Shown one piece after another: positions 26,179 to 34,601 of a stretch of DNA of 64,000 nucleotides. A program made the position numbers and the translations under genes. The stretch is from Chryseobacterium paridis (GTDB lineage Bacteria; Bacteroidota; Bacteroidia; Flavobacteriales; Weeksellaceae). Position 1 is the stretch's first letter, and the number at the start of each line of letters is the position of its first letter. Location of the stretch: assembly GCF_016595215.1 (NCBI RefSeq), contig NZ_JAENHK010000001.1, positions 744,001-808,000 on the forward strand, written 5' to 3'. The notes under the pieces were generated by a model. It was given only the letters and a program-made list of their open reading frames with translations. It ran no database searches and had not been told where the DNA came from.

Positions 26179-27960
26179 ATGTCAGATATTATTCAGCTTT
26201 TACCGGATCATGTAGCCAACCAAATTGCGGCAGGAGAAGTGGTGCAGAGACCTGCGTCCATTGTGAAAGAACTATTGGAGAATGCTATCGATGCAGATGC
26301 TTCTAAAATTGAACTGATCGTAAGAGATGCCGGGAAGAATCTGATACAGGTTGTTGATGACGGAAAAGGAATGTCTGAGACAGATGCAAGAATGGCTTTT
26401 GAAAGACATGCAACTTCTAAAATCAGAGGGACAGAAGATATTTTTAAAATCGCAACAAAGGGTTTTCGTGGAGAAGCATTAGCTTCTATAGCCGCTGTTT
26501 CTCAGGTAGAATTAAGAACGAAACAAAAAGAAACCAATATCGGCACCAATATTTATATTGAAGGGGGTGTTTTCCAATTTCAGGATCCCGTTCAAACTTC
26601 TGAAGGGTCTAATTTTCTTGTAAAAAACCTTTTCTTTAACGTGCCTGCAAGAAGGAAATTCCTTAAAAACAATAATATTGAATTCAGACATGTTATCGAT
26701 GAATTCCAACGGGTTGCTTTAGCTCATGAAAATTTAGAATTTTCTTTGTTTCATGATGATGAACCTGTTTTTAAATTAAGGAAAGGAAGCCAGATGCAGC
26801 GTATAGTAGATATTTTCGGAAGAAAGTTGCAACCACAGCTTATTCCGATCAAAGAAGATATCATCTGGTGTAAGCTTCATGGTTTTGTTGCAAAACCGGA
26901 GGGGGCTAAGAAAACAAGAGGAGAACAGTTTATTTTTGTGAATGGAAGATTCTTTAAGAGTCCATATTTTAATAAAGCGGTTCAGGAAGCATTTGAAGGA
27001 TTGCTTCTACCAGGATATATTCCTACGTTTTTCCTTTTTCTTGAACTTGATCCTGAAAAAATAGATGTTAATATTCATCCACAAAAGACAGAAGTGAAGT
27101 TTGAGGATGAGCATCTTATTTTTGCGCTTATCCGCTCTACAATAAAAAGATCTTTGGGAATTTATAATGTTGCACCAAGTCTTGATTTTGAAAGAGATCC
27201 CCAGTTGGATGACCTTATGCAGAAAACTTTTTCCAGTAAGGGGAGTAGTGGAGGAGTCATAAAGATGCCGGAAATTGTTGTTGATAAAGATTACAATCCA
27301 TTTTTGGAAGAAAGAGGAGTAAAGCAGGCAGAAATTCAAAATTTGGCTGAAATGTATCACCAGAATATCTCTGCGGAACCTTCAAAAATCAATTTGTTTG
27401 AAGATGAAGATTTTGACGAAGATTTGATGAGGCTTCCGAATGGATATTGGCTTTTCAATAAAGGAGATCGGACATTGATGCTGGATCTGGGAAGAATGCA
27501 CAGGCTTTTCGTTTCAGAAAATAATAAGCCTACTAAAAAAGGAGCAACCAATAGTCATGCTCTTCTTTTCTCTTTGGAATATCACATGAATGAAATTGAG
27601 AAAAATAAATATAAATCAATTAAAAAATATCTTCCGGAGTTGGGATTCGATATGAAGATTGCTCATGAAAGTGTTTTAAGAATAGATGCTGTTCCTGAAG
27701 GATTAAAAGAAACTCAGGTAATGAAGTTTCTTGAAGATTTGTTTGATATCCTGGACTATAAAACAGAAGAAGAGTTTACGCAATATTATCAAAATCAGTG
27801 GACCAAGATGCAATCTAAGTCGAGGTTTGATTTTATTTATAAAAAAGATGCTGAGCAATTAATTAAGGACTTTACGGCATTAGGCTTTCCTGAGTTTTTA
27901 CCGAACGGGAAAAGATGCTATTATGAAGTTCCGTTCAATGACTTTAAAAACAAATTTTAA
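26179..27960 (+). CDS. mutL: DNA mismatch repair protein MutL
   Basis: A 593-residue GHKL ATPase that couples mismatch recognition by MutS to strand excision. Motifs are intact: IAAGEVVQRPASIVKELLENAIDADA (17-42), DDGKGMSETDARMAFERHATSKI, FRGEALASIAAVSQVE, and the second-domain PRRKFLKN-like and DVNIHPQKTEVKF signatures. The C-terminal dimerisation part is short. The DQHA-x2-E-x4-E endonuclease motif is not apparent, though the C-terminal domain is hard to judge by eye. The rhomboid gene begins 2 bp after the stop, so the two are translated together. Confidence 0.95.
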   Translation: MSDIIQLLPDHVANQIAAGEVVQRPASIVKELLENAIDADASKIELIVRDAGKNLIQVVDDGKGMSETDARMAFERHATSKIRGTEDIFKIATKGFRGEALASIAAVSQVELRTKQKETNIGTNIYIEGGVFQFQDPVQTSEGSNFLVKNLFFNVPARRKFLKNNNIEFRHVIDEFQRVALAHENLEFSLFHDDEPVFKLRKGSQMQRIVDIFGRKLQPQLIPIKEDIIWCKLHGFVAKPEGAKKTRGEQFIFVNGRFFKSPYFNKAVQEAFEGLLLPGYIPTFFLFLELDPEKIDVNIHPQKTEVKFEDEHLIFALIRSTIKRSLGIYNVAPSLDFERDPQLDDLMQKTFSSKGSSGGVIKMPEIVVDKDYNPFLEERGVKQAEIQNLAEMYHQNISAEPSKINLFEDEDFDEDLMRLPNGYWLFNKGDRTLMLDLGRMHRLFVSENNKPTKKGATNSHALLFSLEYHMNEIEKNKYKSIKKYLPELGFDMKIAHESVLRIDAVPEGLKETQVMKFLEDLFDILDYKTEEEFTQYYQNQWTKMQSKSRFDFIYKKDAEQLIKDFTALGFPEFLPNGKRCYYEVPFNDFKNKF

Positions 27961-27962
27961 AA

Positions 27963-28700
27963 ATGTTTAACAGTATACCACCGATCACAAGAAATATAAT
28001 TATAATAAATGTTATTGTATTTATTGTATCATTTTTTATATTTCCTCAACTATATAATACGCTTTCTGCGTATTATCCTTTTTCCCCAAACTTTAGGTCC
28101 TGGCAGATTATCACTCACATGTTTATGCATGGAGGTTATATGCATATTTTGTTTAATATGTTAACATTATGGAGTTTTGGACCTATATTAGAGCAGTCGC
28201 TGGGTGAGAAAAAATATTTGATTCTTTATTTTGTAAGTGGATTAGGGGCGTTTTTCTTATTTAATCTCTGGAATTTTATTGAAATCCAGCAAATTACTTC
28301 TGGTTTGGAGAGTTTAGGATTAAATGCTGCAGAAATTTATAAGAAGTCAGCAATAGGATATACAGGAGATATGAATATCAGTGCAACAACAGCTGAAGGA
28401 AAAGAACTTTCGCAAAATCTTTATAATGCACTTAGAACTCCTATGGTTGGAGCTTCAGGTGCTATCTTTGGTGTTATCGCTGCTTTTGCTACACTATACC
28501 CTGATGCAAAAATCGGGATCATGTTTATTCCGGTTCCTGTTAAGGTAAAATATTTATTGCCTATACTTCTTGTGATTTCCATTTATTTAGGAGTATCAGG
28601 AAATGTAGGTGGAATTGCTCACTTTGCACACGTGGGAGGTGCTCTTGTAGGATTTTTATTGGCAATGATCTGGAAGAAACATCTTTATAGATTCCGTTAA
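27963..28700 (+). CDS. Rhomboid family intramembrane serine protease
   Basis: A 245-residue protein with six membrane helices. The catalytic Ser is in PMVGASGAIFGVIAAF near residue 163 and the His in GIAHFAHVGGALVGFLLA near residue 220. The helix 2 region MFMHGGYMHILFNMLTLWSFG carries the conserved HxxxN. An unusually long loop of about 45 residues (about 105-150) lies between helices 3 and 4. The protease would cleave membrane proteins in the bilayer. It follows mutL by 2 bp and precedes an endonuclease/phosphatase-like gene by 9 bp. Confidence 0.93.
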   Translation: MFNSIPPITRNIIIINVIVFIVSFFIFPQLYNTLSAYYPFSPNFRSWQIITHMFMHGGYMHILFNMLTLWSFGPILEQSLGEKKYLILYFVSGLGAFFLFNLWNFIEIQQITSGLESLGLNAAEIYKKSAIGYTGDMNISATTAEGKELSQNLYNALRTPMVGASGAIFGVIAAFATLYPDAKIGIMFIPVPVKVKYLLPILLVISIYLGVSGNVGGIAHFAHVGGALVGFLLAMIWKKHLYRFR

Positions 28701-28709
28701 AATAACCCT

Positions 28710-29705
28710 GTGAAAGTAGTTCGTCTTATATTTTTAATTGCACATTTGGGAATACTGTTTCTTCTATTAGGAACATTAATGAATGCATACGTTCCCCCAA
28801 AAGTATATCCATGGTTTAACCTGCTCTCTTTAGGGTTTCCGGTTTTAATTATTGCCTATATTGTATTAACAATTTTCTGGATATTCTTATGGAAGAAAAG
28901 AGCTGTAGCATTTATTTTACTAGGGCTACTTTTTTTGAACCCTATTAAAAGATGGGTAAATTTTTCCTCTGATAAAAAAGCGGGTTCTGATTTAAAAATT
29001 GTTTCATTTAATGCTAAGGGCGGAACTTTAGGATACGAAAATATTGAAAGATATATAAATACTCAGGATGCTGATATTGTGTTGTTACAAGAACATGGTA
29101 ATATGAAAGGGTATCATTTAAAAGGGTTCAATGAAGGAAAAGGAGATGATATTATTTCAGTTTTTTCAAAATATAAAATTGTTGACCAAAAAGAATTGAT
29201 CGAGAGTAACTCTGAAACAAATAATGCTTACGCCAATCAAACTGATATTGAAATAAAAGGGAGTATTTATCGCTTTATCAATGTCTATCTTCAACCGTTC
29301 AAGTTTGAAAAGAATATGGTAAAACTTAAAGGAAACAGTGATGAAGATGAACAAAAAGTGAAAGACGTTGTTAAAAGATTGATCCCTACTTTTAAAATGC
29401 ATCAGGAACAGGTAGCATCCATAAGAAAAGGAATAGATGACTCTCCTTATCCTGTTATACTGGTTGGAGATTTCAATTCAGTGCCGAATTCTTACGAGTA
29501 TTATCATTTAGGAAAAGGGCTAAAAGATGCCTTTGTAGAATCAGGAAGAGGAAGTGCAACAAGTTTCCATGATTACAAATTCCCAATAAGAATAGACTAT
29601 GTTTTTACATCAGACTCTATACTGCCCTTAAGCTATGAAGTAGACCGTTCTGTCAGGATTTCAGATCATTATCCTGTCATTGCTACTTTTAAATTAAAAA
29701 AATAA
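28710..29705 (+). CDS. Membrane-anchored endonuclease/exonuclease/phosphatase family protein (copy 1)
   Basis: A 331-residue protein that starts at GTG 28710. Three N-terminal membrane segments (about 1-85) are followed by an EEP domain: KIVSFNAKGG (about 96), ILVGDFNSVPNSYEYY (about 257) and the final ISDHYPVIATF (about 318), which provide the Asn, Asp and His catalytic residues. Such enzymes cleave phosphodiesters in nucleic acids or lipids; the membrane anchor puts the domain at the inner membrane. The next gene is a clear paralogue in tandem. Confidence 0.88.
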   Translation: MKVVRLIFLIAHLGILFLLLGTLMNAYVPPKVYPWFNLLSLGFPVLIIAYIVLTIFWIFLWKKRAVAFILLGLLFLNPIKRWVNFSSDKKAGSDLKIVSFNAKGGTLGYENIERYINTQDADIVLLQEHGNMKGYHLKGFNEGKGDDIISVFSKYKIVDQKELIESNSETNNAYANQTDIEIKGSIYRFINVYLQPFKFEKNMVKLKGNSDEDEQKVKDVVKRLIPTFKMHQEQVASIRKGIDDSPYPVILVGDFNSVPNSYEYYHLGKGLKDAFVESGRGSATSFHDYKFPIRIDYVFTSDSILPLSYEVDRSVRISDHYPVIATFKLKK

Positions 29706-29778
29706 TATTCATAAAATAAGTTAAATGTTTTCCTATTGGTAGGATTTTTGATGAAAGAAAGACTAGACCGTTTTTTTC

Positions 29779-30744
29779 ATGAAGCCGAACCAGATATTGT
29801 TGTTTTTGCATATTGCAATTATCGTATTATTACTGTGCACCTTAGGGAATGCATGGATTCCACCGAACTTTATCAGCGGCTTAAATCTTCTTTCACTCGG
29901 CTTTCCGTATTTTATATTACTGCATATTTTACTGACTTTGGTATGGATCATAAAAAGAAATAAAATTGCAATTGTTTTTATTCTAAGTACTTTTATTTTC
30001 TATAACCCGATTAGACGATGGGTGAACTTTTCTCCTAAAACTGAAAATTACAAATCAATACGGGATGTTAAAATATTGACATTCAATGTTAAGTATGGTG
30101 AGTTTGGTTGGGATAAAGTAAAAAAATACATCCAGGATCAGAATGCTGATATCATTTTGGTTCAGGAAAAGGATACAAACAGAGCAATAAGAAAGGATAT
30201 GATAAAATATCCGGTGGTCATATTAAAGACAAAGCACAAAATTCTCAGACAGGCAGAATTAATAGAAGATAAATCCAGAGGAAATTCATTTTATGCTGAT
30301 ATTGATATCAATGGAAAGATCATCAGAATTGTCAATGTATATCTGGAGCCTTTCCGTTTGAATAAATCTATGTTTGACTTAGGAAAAGGATCGAACAAAC
30401 TGCATCTTCTTTTGTCTCATATGACTCCTACTTTCAGAGCGCACGAAGAGCAAATCAAGAAAATAAGAAAAGCAATCGATTTCTCTCCATATCCTGTAAT
30501 ATTGGCAGGAGATTTCAATTCTGTACCTAATTCCTATGAGTATTATAATTTAGGTAAAAACCTGGATGATGCTTTTTTAACCGTAGGAAATGGAGTTTCT
30601 ACTAGTTTTCATGATTATAAAGTCCCTTTGAGACTAGATTATATTTTTACTTCAAAAGATATCAGACCGATAAGCTATAAAATAGATCAATCTGTAAAAT
30701 TATCTGATCACTATCCGGTAATTGCGGAATTTCTGTTAAATTAG
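29779..30744 (+). CDS. Membrane-anchored endonuclease/exonuclease/phosphatase family protein (copy 2)
   Basis: A 321-residue paralogue of the preceding gene with the same plan: three membrane segments, the NPIRRWVNFSP linker, then the EEP domain with KILTFNVKYG, VILAGDFNSVPNSYEYY and LSDHYPVIAEF. Identity with copy 1 is high around the active site and low in the membrane part, so the duplication is old. The start is ATG 29779 (MKPNQILLFLH). The lipoprotein gene follows 4 bp after the stop. Confidence 0.88.
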   Translation: MKPNQILLFLHIAIIVLLLCTLGNAWIPPNFISGLNLLSLGFPYFILLHILLTLVWIIKRNKIAIVFILSTFIFYNPIRRWVNFSPKTENYKSIRDVKILTFNVKYGEFGWDKVKKYIQDQNADIILVQEKDTNRAIRKDMIKYPVVILKTKHKILRQAELIEDKSRGNSFYADIDINGKIIRIVNVYLEPFRLNKSMFDLGKGSNKLHLLLSHMTPTFRAHEEQIKKIRKAIDFSPYPVILAGDFNSVPNSYEYYNLGKNLDDAFLTVGNGVSTSFHDYKVPLRLDYIFTSKDIRPISYKIDQSVKLSDHYPVIAEFLLN

Positions 30745-30748
30745 TTCC

Positions 30749-31096
30749 ATGAAAAATTTATTTTTTGTAGCTGCAATTTTTTCTATCCTATTTACTTCAT
30801 GTTCCAAAAAAGAACCCGCTCATGCAGAGGAAGATATGGATATGAAAGTACATTATGATACTATTGCTATTGATTCTTTCTCAAATGGAGCAACATCTGT
30901 CGATATCGTACGTCAGATCAGGATGTCTTCTCAAAAATACCAGGATTCCTTAAAAGAAGCAATAAAAATTCAGAAGGAAGAAAAACGTATTAAAGAGGAG
31001 CTGGAGAAAGAGAATAAGAAAAAGCAGGAAGAGGAAAAAAAGAAAAAAGAAAAGGAGGATAAAGAAAAAACAGAAGCACCAAAAACCTCTCCTTAA
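30749..31096 (+). CDS. Small lipoprotein with Lys/Glu-rich coiled-coil tail
   Basis: A 115-residue lipoprotein: signal peptide MKNLFFVAAIFSILFTSC with the lipobox Cys near residue 18, an acidic middle (AHAEEDMDMKVHYD), and a C-terminal half that is almost all Lys and Glu and predicted to be helical. It starts 4 bp after the EEP copy 2 stop. No enzymatic motif is present; a structural or scaffolding role in the periplasm is possible. No family recognised. Confidence 0.75.
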   Translation: MKNLFFVAAIFSILFTSCSKKEPAHAEEDMDMKVHYDTIAIDSFSNGATSVDIVRQIRMSSQKYQDSLKEAIKIQKEEKRIKEELEKENKKKQEEEKKKKEKEDKEKTEAPKTSP

Positions 31097-31122
31097 AAAT
31101 AAAAACGTTATGATATTTTTTA

Positions 31123-31130
31123 TAAATTTG
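31123..31130 (+). promoter_or_regulatory. Candidate -7 promoter element
   Basis: TAAATTTG matches TAnnTTTG, 23 nt before the next ATG. A clear -33 element is missing. Confidence 0.4.
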
Positions 31131-31153
31131 GATACATTCTTAAAAAATTCAAT

Positions 31154-31534
31154 ATGAAAAAACAAATTGTAACAGCACTTATGGTTGCAGGAGTAGTAAT
31201 TTCTTGCACTAAGTCAACAACAAAAACAGAGACGGTTGAGAATCCAGATGGATCAGTAACTACAACCAGTACTACTGTAACGCAAAGCCCTTCTGAAATA
31301 GTAGATTCTTCTAAGATTAATAAGGCAAAAGAAGATGTAAAAGCTAAAGTTGATGCTGCCGGGGATAAAATAGATAATGCTGCAGATAAGACGAAAGCAG
31401 ATCTGAAAGAAGCCGGAAAAGATATCAAGGCTGGAGCCAAAGAAATCGGTAAAGATGTAAAAGACGCTGCAGCAAAAGGAGCCGGCAAAGTAGAAGAAGG
31501 GGCTAAAAAATTAAAAGAAGATTTGAAGAAATAA
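31154..31534 (+). CDS. Small lipoprotein with apolipoprotein/LEA-like repeats
   Basis: A 126-residue lipoprotein: signal peptide MKKQIVTALMVAGVVISC with lipobox VVISC, a Thr-rich linker, and then 11-residue-type repeats of K, A, D and E (VKAKVDAAGDKIDNAADKTK and similar) forming a long amphipathic helix. The pattern resembles LEA or YtxH-type stress proteins. It is followed by a strong terminator. Function unknown; protection of the envelope under stress is a guess. Confidence 0.75.
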   Translation: MKKQIVTALMVAGVVISCTKSTTKTETVENPDGSVTTTSTTVTQSPSEIVDSSKINKAKEDVKAKVDAAGDKIDNAADKTKADLKEAGKDIKAGAKEIGKDVKDAAAKGAGKVEEGAKKLKEDLKK

Positions 31535-31540
31535 AATAAG

Positions 31541-31568
31541 AACCGCAGTTTACAACTGCGGTTTTTTT
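31541..31568 (+). terminator. Rho-independent terminator
   Basis: AACCGCAGTT (31541-31550), loop TAC and AACTGCGGTT (31554-31563) are followed by TTTTT. This is a textbook hairpin for the upstream lipoprotein gene. A weaker T-rich run on the other side (CTTATTTTATTT) may serve the convergent GH3 gene. Confidence 0.9.
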
Positions 31569-31573
31569 ATGTG

Positions 31574-33091
31574 TTAGTTTTTGTTGAGTTCCAATAATGG
31601 ATCTATGTATTCTCTGTCGTTACTTAATCTTGGAACCTTGTTTTGTCCACCAAGTTTTCCTTTAGACTCCAGCCAGCAATAAAATAAATTGGGCTTAGCA
31701 ATATGGACGATAGGTTTCTTCAGTGTGATGTTGTTGTATCTTTTGGCTTCGTAATCAGAATTTACAGCCTTGAGACTTTCATCAAAAGCATTGACAAAGC
31801 AGTCTAAATCGTCTGGATTTTTACTGAATTCAAATATCCACTCATGAGCACCACTTTCATTTTCTTTCATGAAAACAGGGGCTCCTGTAAAGTCTGTAAT
31901 GGCAGCTCCGGTTTGTTCACAGGCTTTTGTAAGAGCAAGCTCTACATTCGTGATCATTAATTCCTCTCCGAAAGCATTTATATAGTGTTTTGTTCTTCCT
32001 GAAATCTTTACTCTGAACGGATTAACGGAAGTAAATACGACTGTATCACCAATAAGGTATCTCCATAGTCCACCATTGGTAGTAATAACCATGGCATAGT
32101 TTTTCCCAACTTCTACATCTTCAAGGCTTATTACCGGAGGATTGGAAAAGTTAAACTGATCCATGGGAATAAATTCATAGAAAATCCCATAATCCAGCAT
32201 AAGAAGCATTTCATCACTATTGGATCTATCCTGGATTCCAAAAAAGCCTTCAGAAGCATTGTAAATTTCGTAGTAATTGATATTTTTCCCGATGATCTGG
32301 TTGTATTGTTCCCGATAGGGTTTAAAGCTTATTCCGCCATGAAAAAAGACCTCTAAATTAGGCCATAACTCAGATATATTTTGGACATCCGTTTCTTTTA
32401 AAACCCTTTGCAGTAAAACCAGCATCCAGCTTGGAACACCTAAGAGACTTCCAACATCTTCATTCTTAACTTCAGATATAATGGCTCTCAATTTACTTTC
32501 CCACTCAGACATAAGGGATACCTTTTTGCTGGGTGTTGTTGTAATCTCTACCCAGAAAGGAAGGTTATCGATAAGGATCGCTGAAAGGTCCCCAAATTTT
32601 GTATTGAAATCAGCATAAAGTTCAGAGCTTCCTCCTAGCCTTAAGTTTTTATTGGTGAAAAGTTGATTTTCAGGATGATTATTCGCATAGATAGATACCA
32701 TATCTTTTCCCGCTTTCATATGGCAATACTCGAGGCTTTCAGCGGAGATAGGGATAAACTTGCTTTTCGCATTTGTTGTTCCTGAGGATTTAGCGAAATG
32801 CTTAATATAACCAGGCCAGCTTACATCTTTATAGCCCTGTCTTGCTCTTTCAATATAAGGTTCAAAATCTTCGTAAGTAACAACGGGAACTTTATTCTTG
32901 AAATCCTGATAACTCGAAATTGAATTGAAGCCATACTTTTTACCATACTCCGTATCTTCTGCATGAAACAACTGAGAGAATAATATACCTTTCTGTGTCT
33001 CAATAGGATGGTTCATGAAGTTCTGGATCTGATCTATCCTTTGACGGATAAACCAATTCACCACAGTATTGAAAAGTGCTTTCGTTGCCAT
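31574..33091 (-). CDS. GH3 auxin-responsive promoter family protein (acyl-adenylating)
   Basis: A 505-residue protein of the GH3 family, known in plants as acyl-acid amido synthetases and widespread but unstudied in Bacteroidota. The P-loop-like FAKSSGTTNAKSKFIPIS (about 97-114) and VLLQRVLKE, FHGGISFKPY and YNASEGFFGIQ (about 278) match the adenylating fold. The GDTVVFTSVNPFRVKISGRTKHYINAFGEELM block (about 338-370) is the family C-terminal signature. It likely adenylates a carboxylic acid; the acceptor is unknown. It stands alone with its own promoter and terminator. Confidence 0.9.
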   Translation of the reverse strand: MATKALFNTVVNWFIRQRIDQIQNFMNHPIETQKGILFSQLFHAEDTEYGKKYGFNSISSYQDFKNKVPVVTYEDFEPYIERARQGYKDVSWPGYIKHFAKSSGTTNAKSKFIPISAESLEYCHMKAGKDMVSIYANNHPENQLFTNKNLRLGGSSELYADFNTKFGDLSAILIDNLPFWVEITTTPSKKVSLMSEWESKLRAIISEVKNEDVGSLLGVPSWMLVLLQRVLKETDVQNISELWPNLEVFFHGGISFKPYREQYNQIIGKNINYYEIYNASEGFFGIQDRSNSDEMLLMLDYGIFYEFIPMDQFNFSNPPVISLEDVEVGKNYAMVITTNGGLWRYLIGDTVVFTSVNPFRVKISGRTKHYINAFGEELMITNVELALTKACEQTGAAITDFTGAPVFMKENESGAHEWIFEFSKNPDDLDCFVNAFDESLKAVNSDYEAKRYNNITLKKPIVHIAKPNLFYCWLESKGKLGGQNKVPRLSNDREYIDPLLELNKN

Positions 33092-33096
33092 TCCAA

Positions 33097-33104
33097 CAAA
33101 TATA
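33097..33104 (-). promoter_or_regulatory. Candidate -7 element of the GH3 gene
   Basis: Read on the minus strand the site is TATATTTG, matching TAnnTTTG. It lies only 5 nt before the start codon, which would give a near-leaderless transcript. No clear -33 element is seen. Confidence 0.35.
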
Positions 33105-33149
33105 ATGATATTTGAATTTTTAGAGAATTTTTTATGGCTTAAAATAAAA

Positions 33150-33174
33150 AACCGTTACAAATATTGTAACGGTT
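33150..33174 (-). terminator. Rho-independent terminator of the bacilliredoxin gene
   Basis: AACCGTTACAA (33150-33160), loop ATA, TTGTAACGGTT (33164-33174). On the minus strand it is followed by TTTTTATTTT. It ends the bacilliredoxin transcript, whose stop codon is 24 nt upstream. Confidence 0.88.
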
Positions 33175-33197
33175 GATTATCTGAATATATTGTTTTT

Positions 33198-33608
33198 CTA
33201 GCAATATTCGTCGTAAGCAGCCTGAAGGTTTGCAGCAATTGCTCCTGCAGGATTTCCTTCAATGTGATGTCTTTCTAACATATGAACCAATTCTCCGTCT
33301 TTGAAAAGAGCTACACATGGTGAGCTTGGAGGGAATGGTGCTAAATGTTTTCTAGCTTCTGAAACTGCTTCAGTATCAAAACCAGCAAAAACTGTTGTTA
33401 AGTGATCAGGTTTCTTATCTCCTGTTAAAGAATAAACAACTCCTGGTCTTGCAGCTCCTGCAGCACATCCACATACTGAGTTGATTACTAATAAGGTTGT
33501 TCCTGATTGTTTTAATGCTTCTTCTACCTGAGATGTTGTTGTCAAGTCTTCGAAGCCTTTATCTGTAAGTTCAGCCTTCATAGGCATTACTAAATCTGAT
33601 GGATACAT
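33198..33608 (-). CDS. BrxA/BrxB family bacilliredoxin
   Basis: A 136-residue thioredoxin-fold protein of the YphP/YqiW (DUF1094) family. The active site is the CGC motif in VINSVCGCAAGAARP near residues 53-67. YphP-type features include MYPSDLVMPMKAEL at the N-terminus and FPPSSPCVALFKDGELVHMLERHHIEG. In Firmicutes these proteins remove bacillithiol from S-bacillithiolated proteins; Flavobacteriia that make bacillithiol probably use them likewise. It has a well-formed promoter and a terminator and is monocistronic. Confidence 0.93.
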   Translation of the reverse strand: MYPSDLVMPMKAELTDKGFEDLTTTSQVEEALKQSGTTLLVINSVCGCAAGAARPGVVYSLTGDKKPDHLTTVFAGFDTEAVSEARKHLAPFPPSSPCVALFKDGELVHMLERHHIEGNPAGAIAANLQAAYDEYC

Positions 33609-33630
33609 TTTTTGTTTTTTTAAATCCTTA

Positions 33631-33661
33631 CAAAGGTAAAAAATTATTTAGGTTTCATCAA
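33631..33661 (-). promoter_or_regulatory. Bacteroidota promoter of the bacilliredoxin gene
   Basis: Read on the minus strand: TTG (33661-33659), a 20-nt spacer, TACCTTTG (33638-33631). Both elements and the spacing fit the -33/-7 consensus. It is the cleanest promoter in the window. Confidence 0.7.
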
Positions 33662-33782
33662 CTTATAAAAACTATTGATGCATTAGGAAATGTGGATGAA
33701 ACAGAAATGTTACACAGTGTTAATGCTTTAGTAATATTAGAAAAAATATGAATAAAACACATGTATAATGAATATTTTTTAT

Positions 33783-33936
33783 TAAATTTGAAATGATTCT
33801 AAAAACAACCAACCATGAAAAAGCATTTTTTACGTCATTCCCTCGACTTAAAAGATGCATTTAGTTAAGTCTGTCATTTACAGACACTCAAGCATCTTAT
33901 GCATAAAGCGAAGCCCGAAATTAATTTCGGGCTTCG
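33783..33936 (+). ncRNA. Candidate structured small RNA or leader-peptide transcript
   Basis: The 451-bp gap 33609-34059 holds a self-contained transcription unit. A -7 box TAAATTTG (33783-33790) is followed by a 17-codon frame, MKKHFLRHSLDLKDAFS (33815-33868). Next come nested hairpins: AAGATGC (33852-33858) with GCATCTT (33892-33898), enclosing GTCTGT-CATTT-ACAGAC (33869-33885). A long terminator-type palindrome ends it at 33936. The next gene on either side is on the opposite strand, so the transcript serves no downstream gene. A small RNA, or a small mRNA with a regulatory 3' structure, are both possible. Confidence 0.5.
33909..33936. terminator. Bidirectional terminator-type palindrome
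   Basis: A perfect 28-bp palindrome with arms CGAAGCCCGAAATT and its complement. It has high-GC stem ends and is flanked by short T/A runs (TTAAT to the right; CTTTATG on the minus strand). It probably ends the small transcript from the left and read-through from yqeY from the right. The U-tracts are short. Confidence 0.7.
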
Positions 33937-34059
33937 TTAATCAAATCGATATGCAAAGGTTGAATATCCTTTTTAAAAGCTTTCAAGATCTTGATCACGG
34001 GCTTAAAGTTTAATTGTATATGTACATCTTAAACCACGAAACACGCATCGCGTATCTTT

Positions 34060-34506
34060 TTATGAAAGCAGCTTCTTAGCCATTTCGGAAATACTTTTTC
34101 CGTCTGATTTTCCAGCTAGTGCTTTTGAAGCTAATCCCATTACCTTTCCTAAATCTTTTATAGATTCAGCTCCGGTTTGTGAGATAATATTTTTAATTTC
34201 TGTTTCCAGCTCTTCAGAAGTAAGCTGTTGAGGTAAAAATTTCTCAATTACTTTCATCTGAGAATCTTCTACTTCAGCTAAATCTGTTCTTCCCTGAGCA
34301 GTAAACTGTTCGTAAGAATCCTTACGCTGTTTAATCATTCTTTGCAGAATGGCAATTTCCTGTTCTGCCGAAACTTCTGCTCCTTTAGCTTCTGTTTTTA
34401 AAAGCTGAATTTGGGATTTTACAGCACGAAGGGAATCCAAAGCAACTTTGTCTTTTGCTCTCATTGCCGTTTTTATAGCTTCTGTAATTATATTTTCTAA
34501 GCTCAT
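34060..34506 (-). CDS. yqeY: GatB/YqeY domain-containing protein
   Basis: A 148-residue protein consisting of the YqeY domain that is otherwise fused to GatB. It opens with LENIITEAIKTAMRAKDKVALDSLRAVKSQIQ, has the conserved QRMIKQRKDSYEQFTAQGRTDL region, and ends in GKSDGKSISEMAKKLLS. It may act with tRNA-dependent amidotransferase or as a tRNA-binding factor. It follows ftsZ by about 95 bp, with a palindromic repeat between them, and probably ends the dcw transcript. Confidence 0.92.
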   Translation of the reverse strand: MSLENIITEAIKTAMRAKDKVALDSLRAVKSQIQLLKTEAKGAEVSAEQEIAILQRMIKQRKDSYEQFTAQGRTDLAEVEDSQMKVIEKFLPQQLTSEELETEIKNIISQTGAESIKDLGKVMGLASKALAGKSDGKSISEMAKKLLS

Positions 34507-34521
34507 TTTTTTTAATTTAAC

Positions 34522-34583
34522 AATGTATCAATGTAACGGTTTACCAATAATTGTTTAAAGGAAGATTGTTACATTGGTACATT
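34522..34583. repeat. Palindromic intergenic repeat between ftsZ and yqeY
   Basis: AATGTATCAATGTAAC (34522-34537) and GTTACATTGGTACATT (34568-34583) are inverted with one mismatch over 16 bp. Similar words occur in other spacers of the cluster. It may be a small mobile palindrome or an mRNA hairpin between cistrons. Confidence 0.6.
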
Positions 34584-34601
34584 TCTACATTGTTATATTA
34601 T

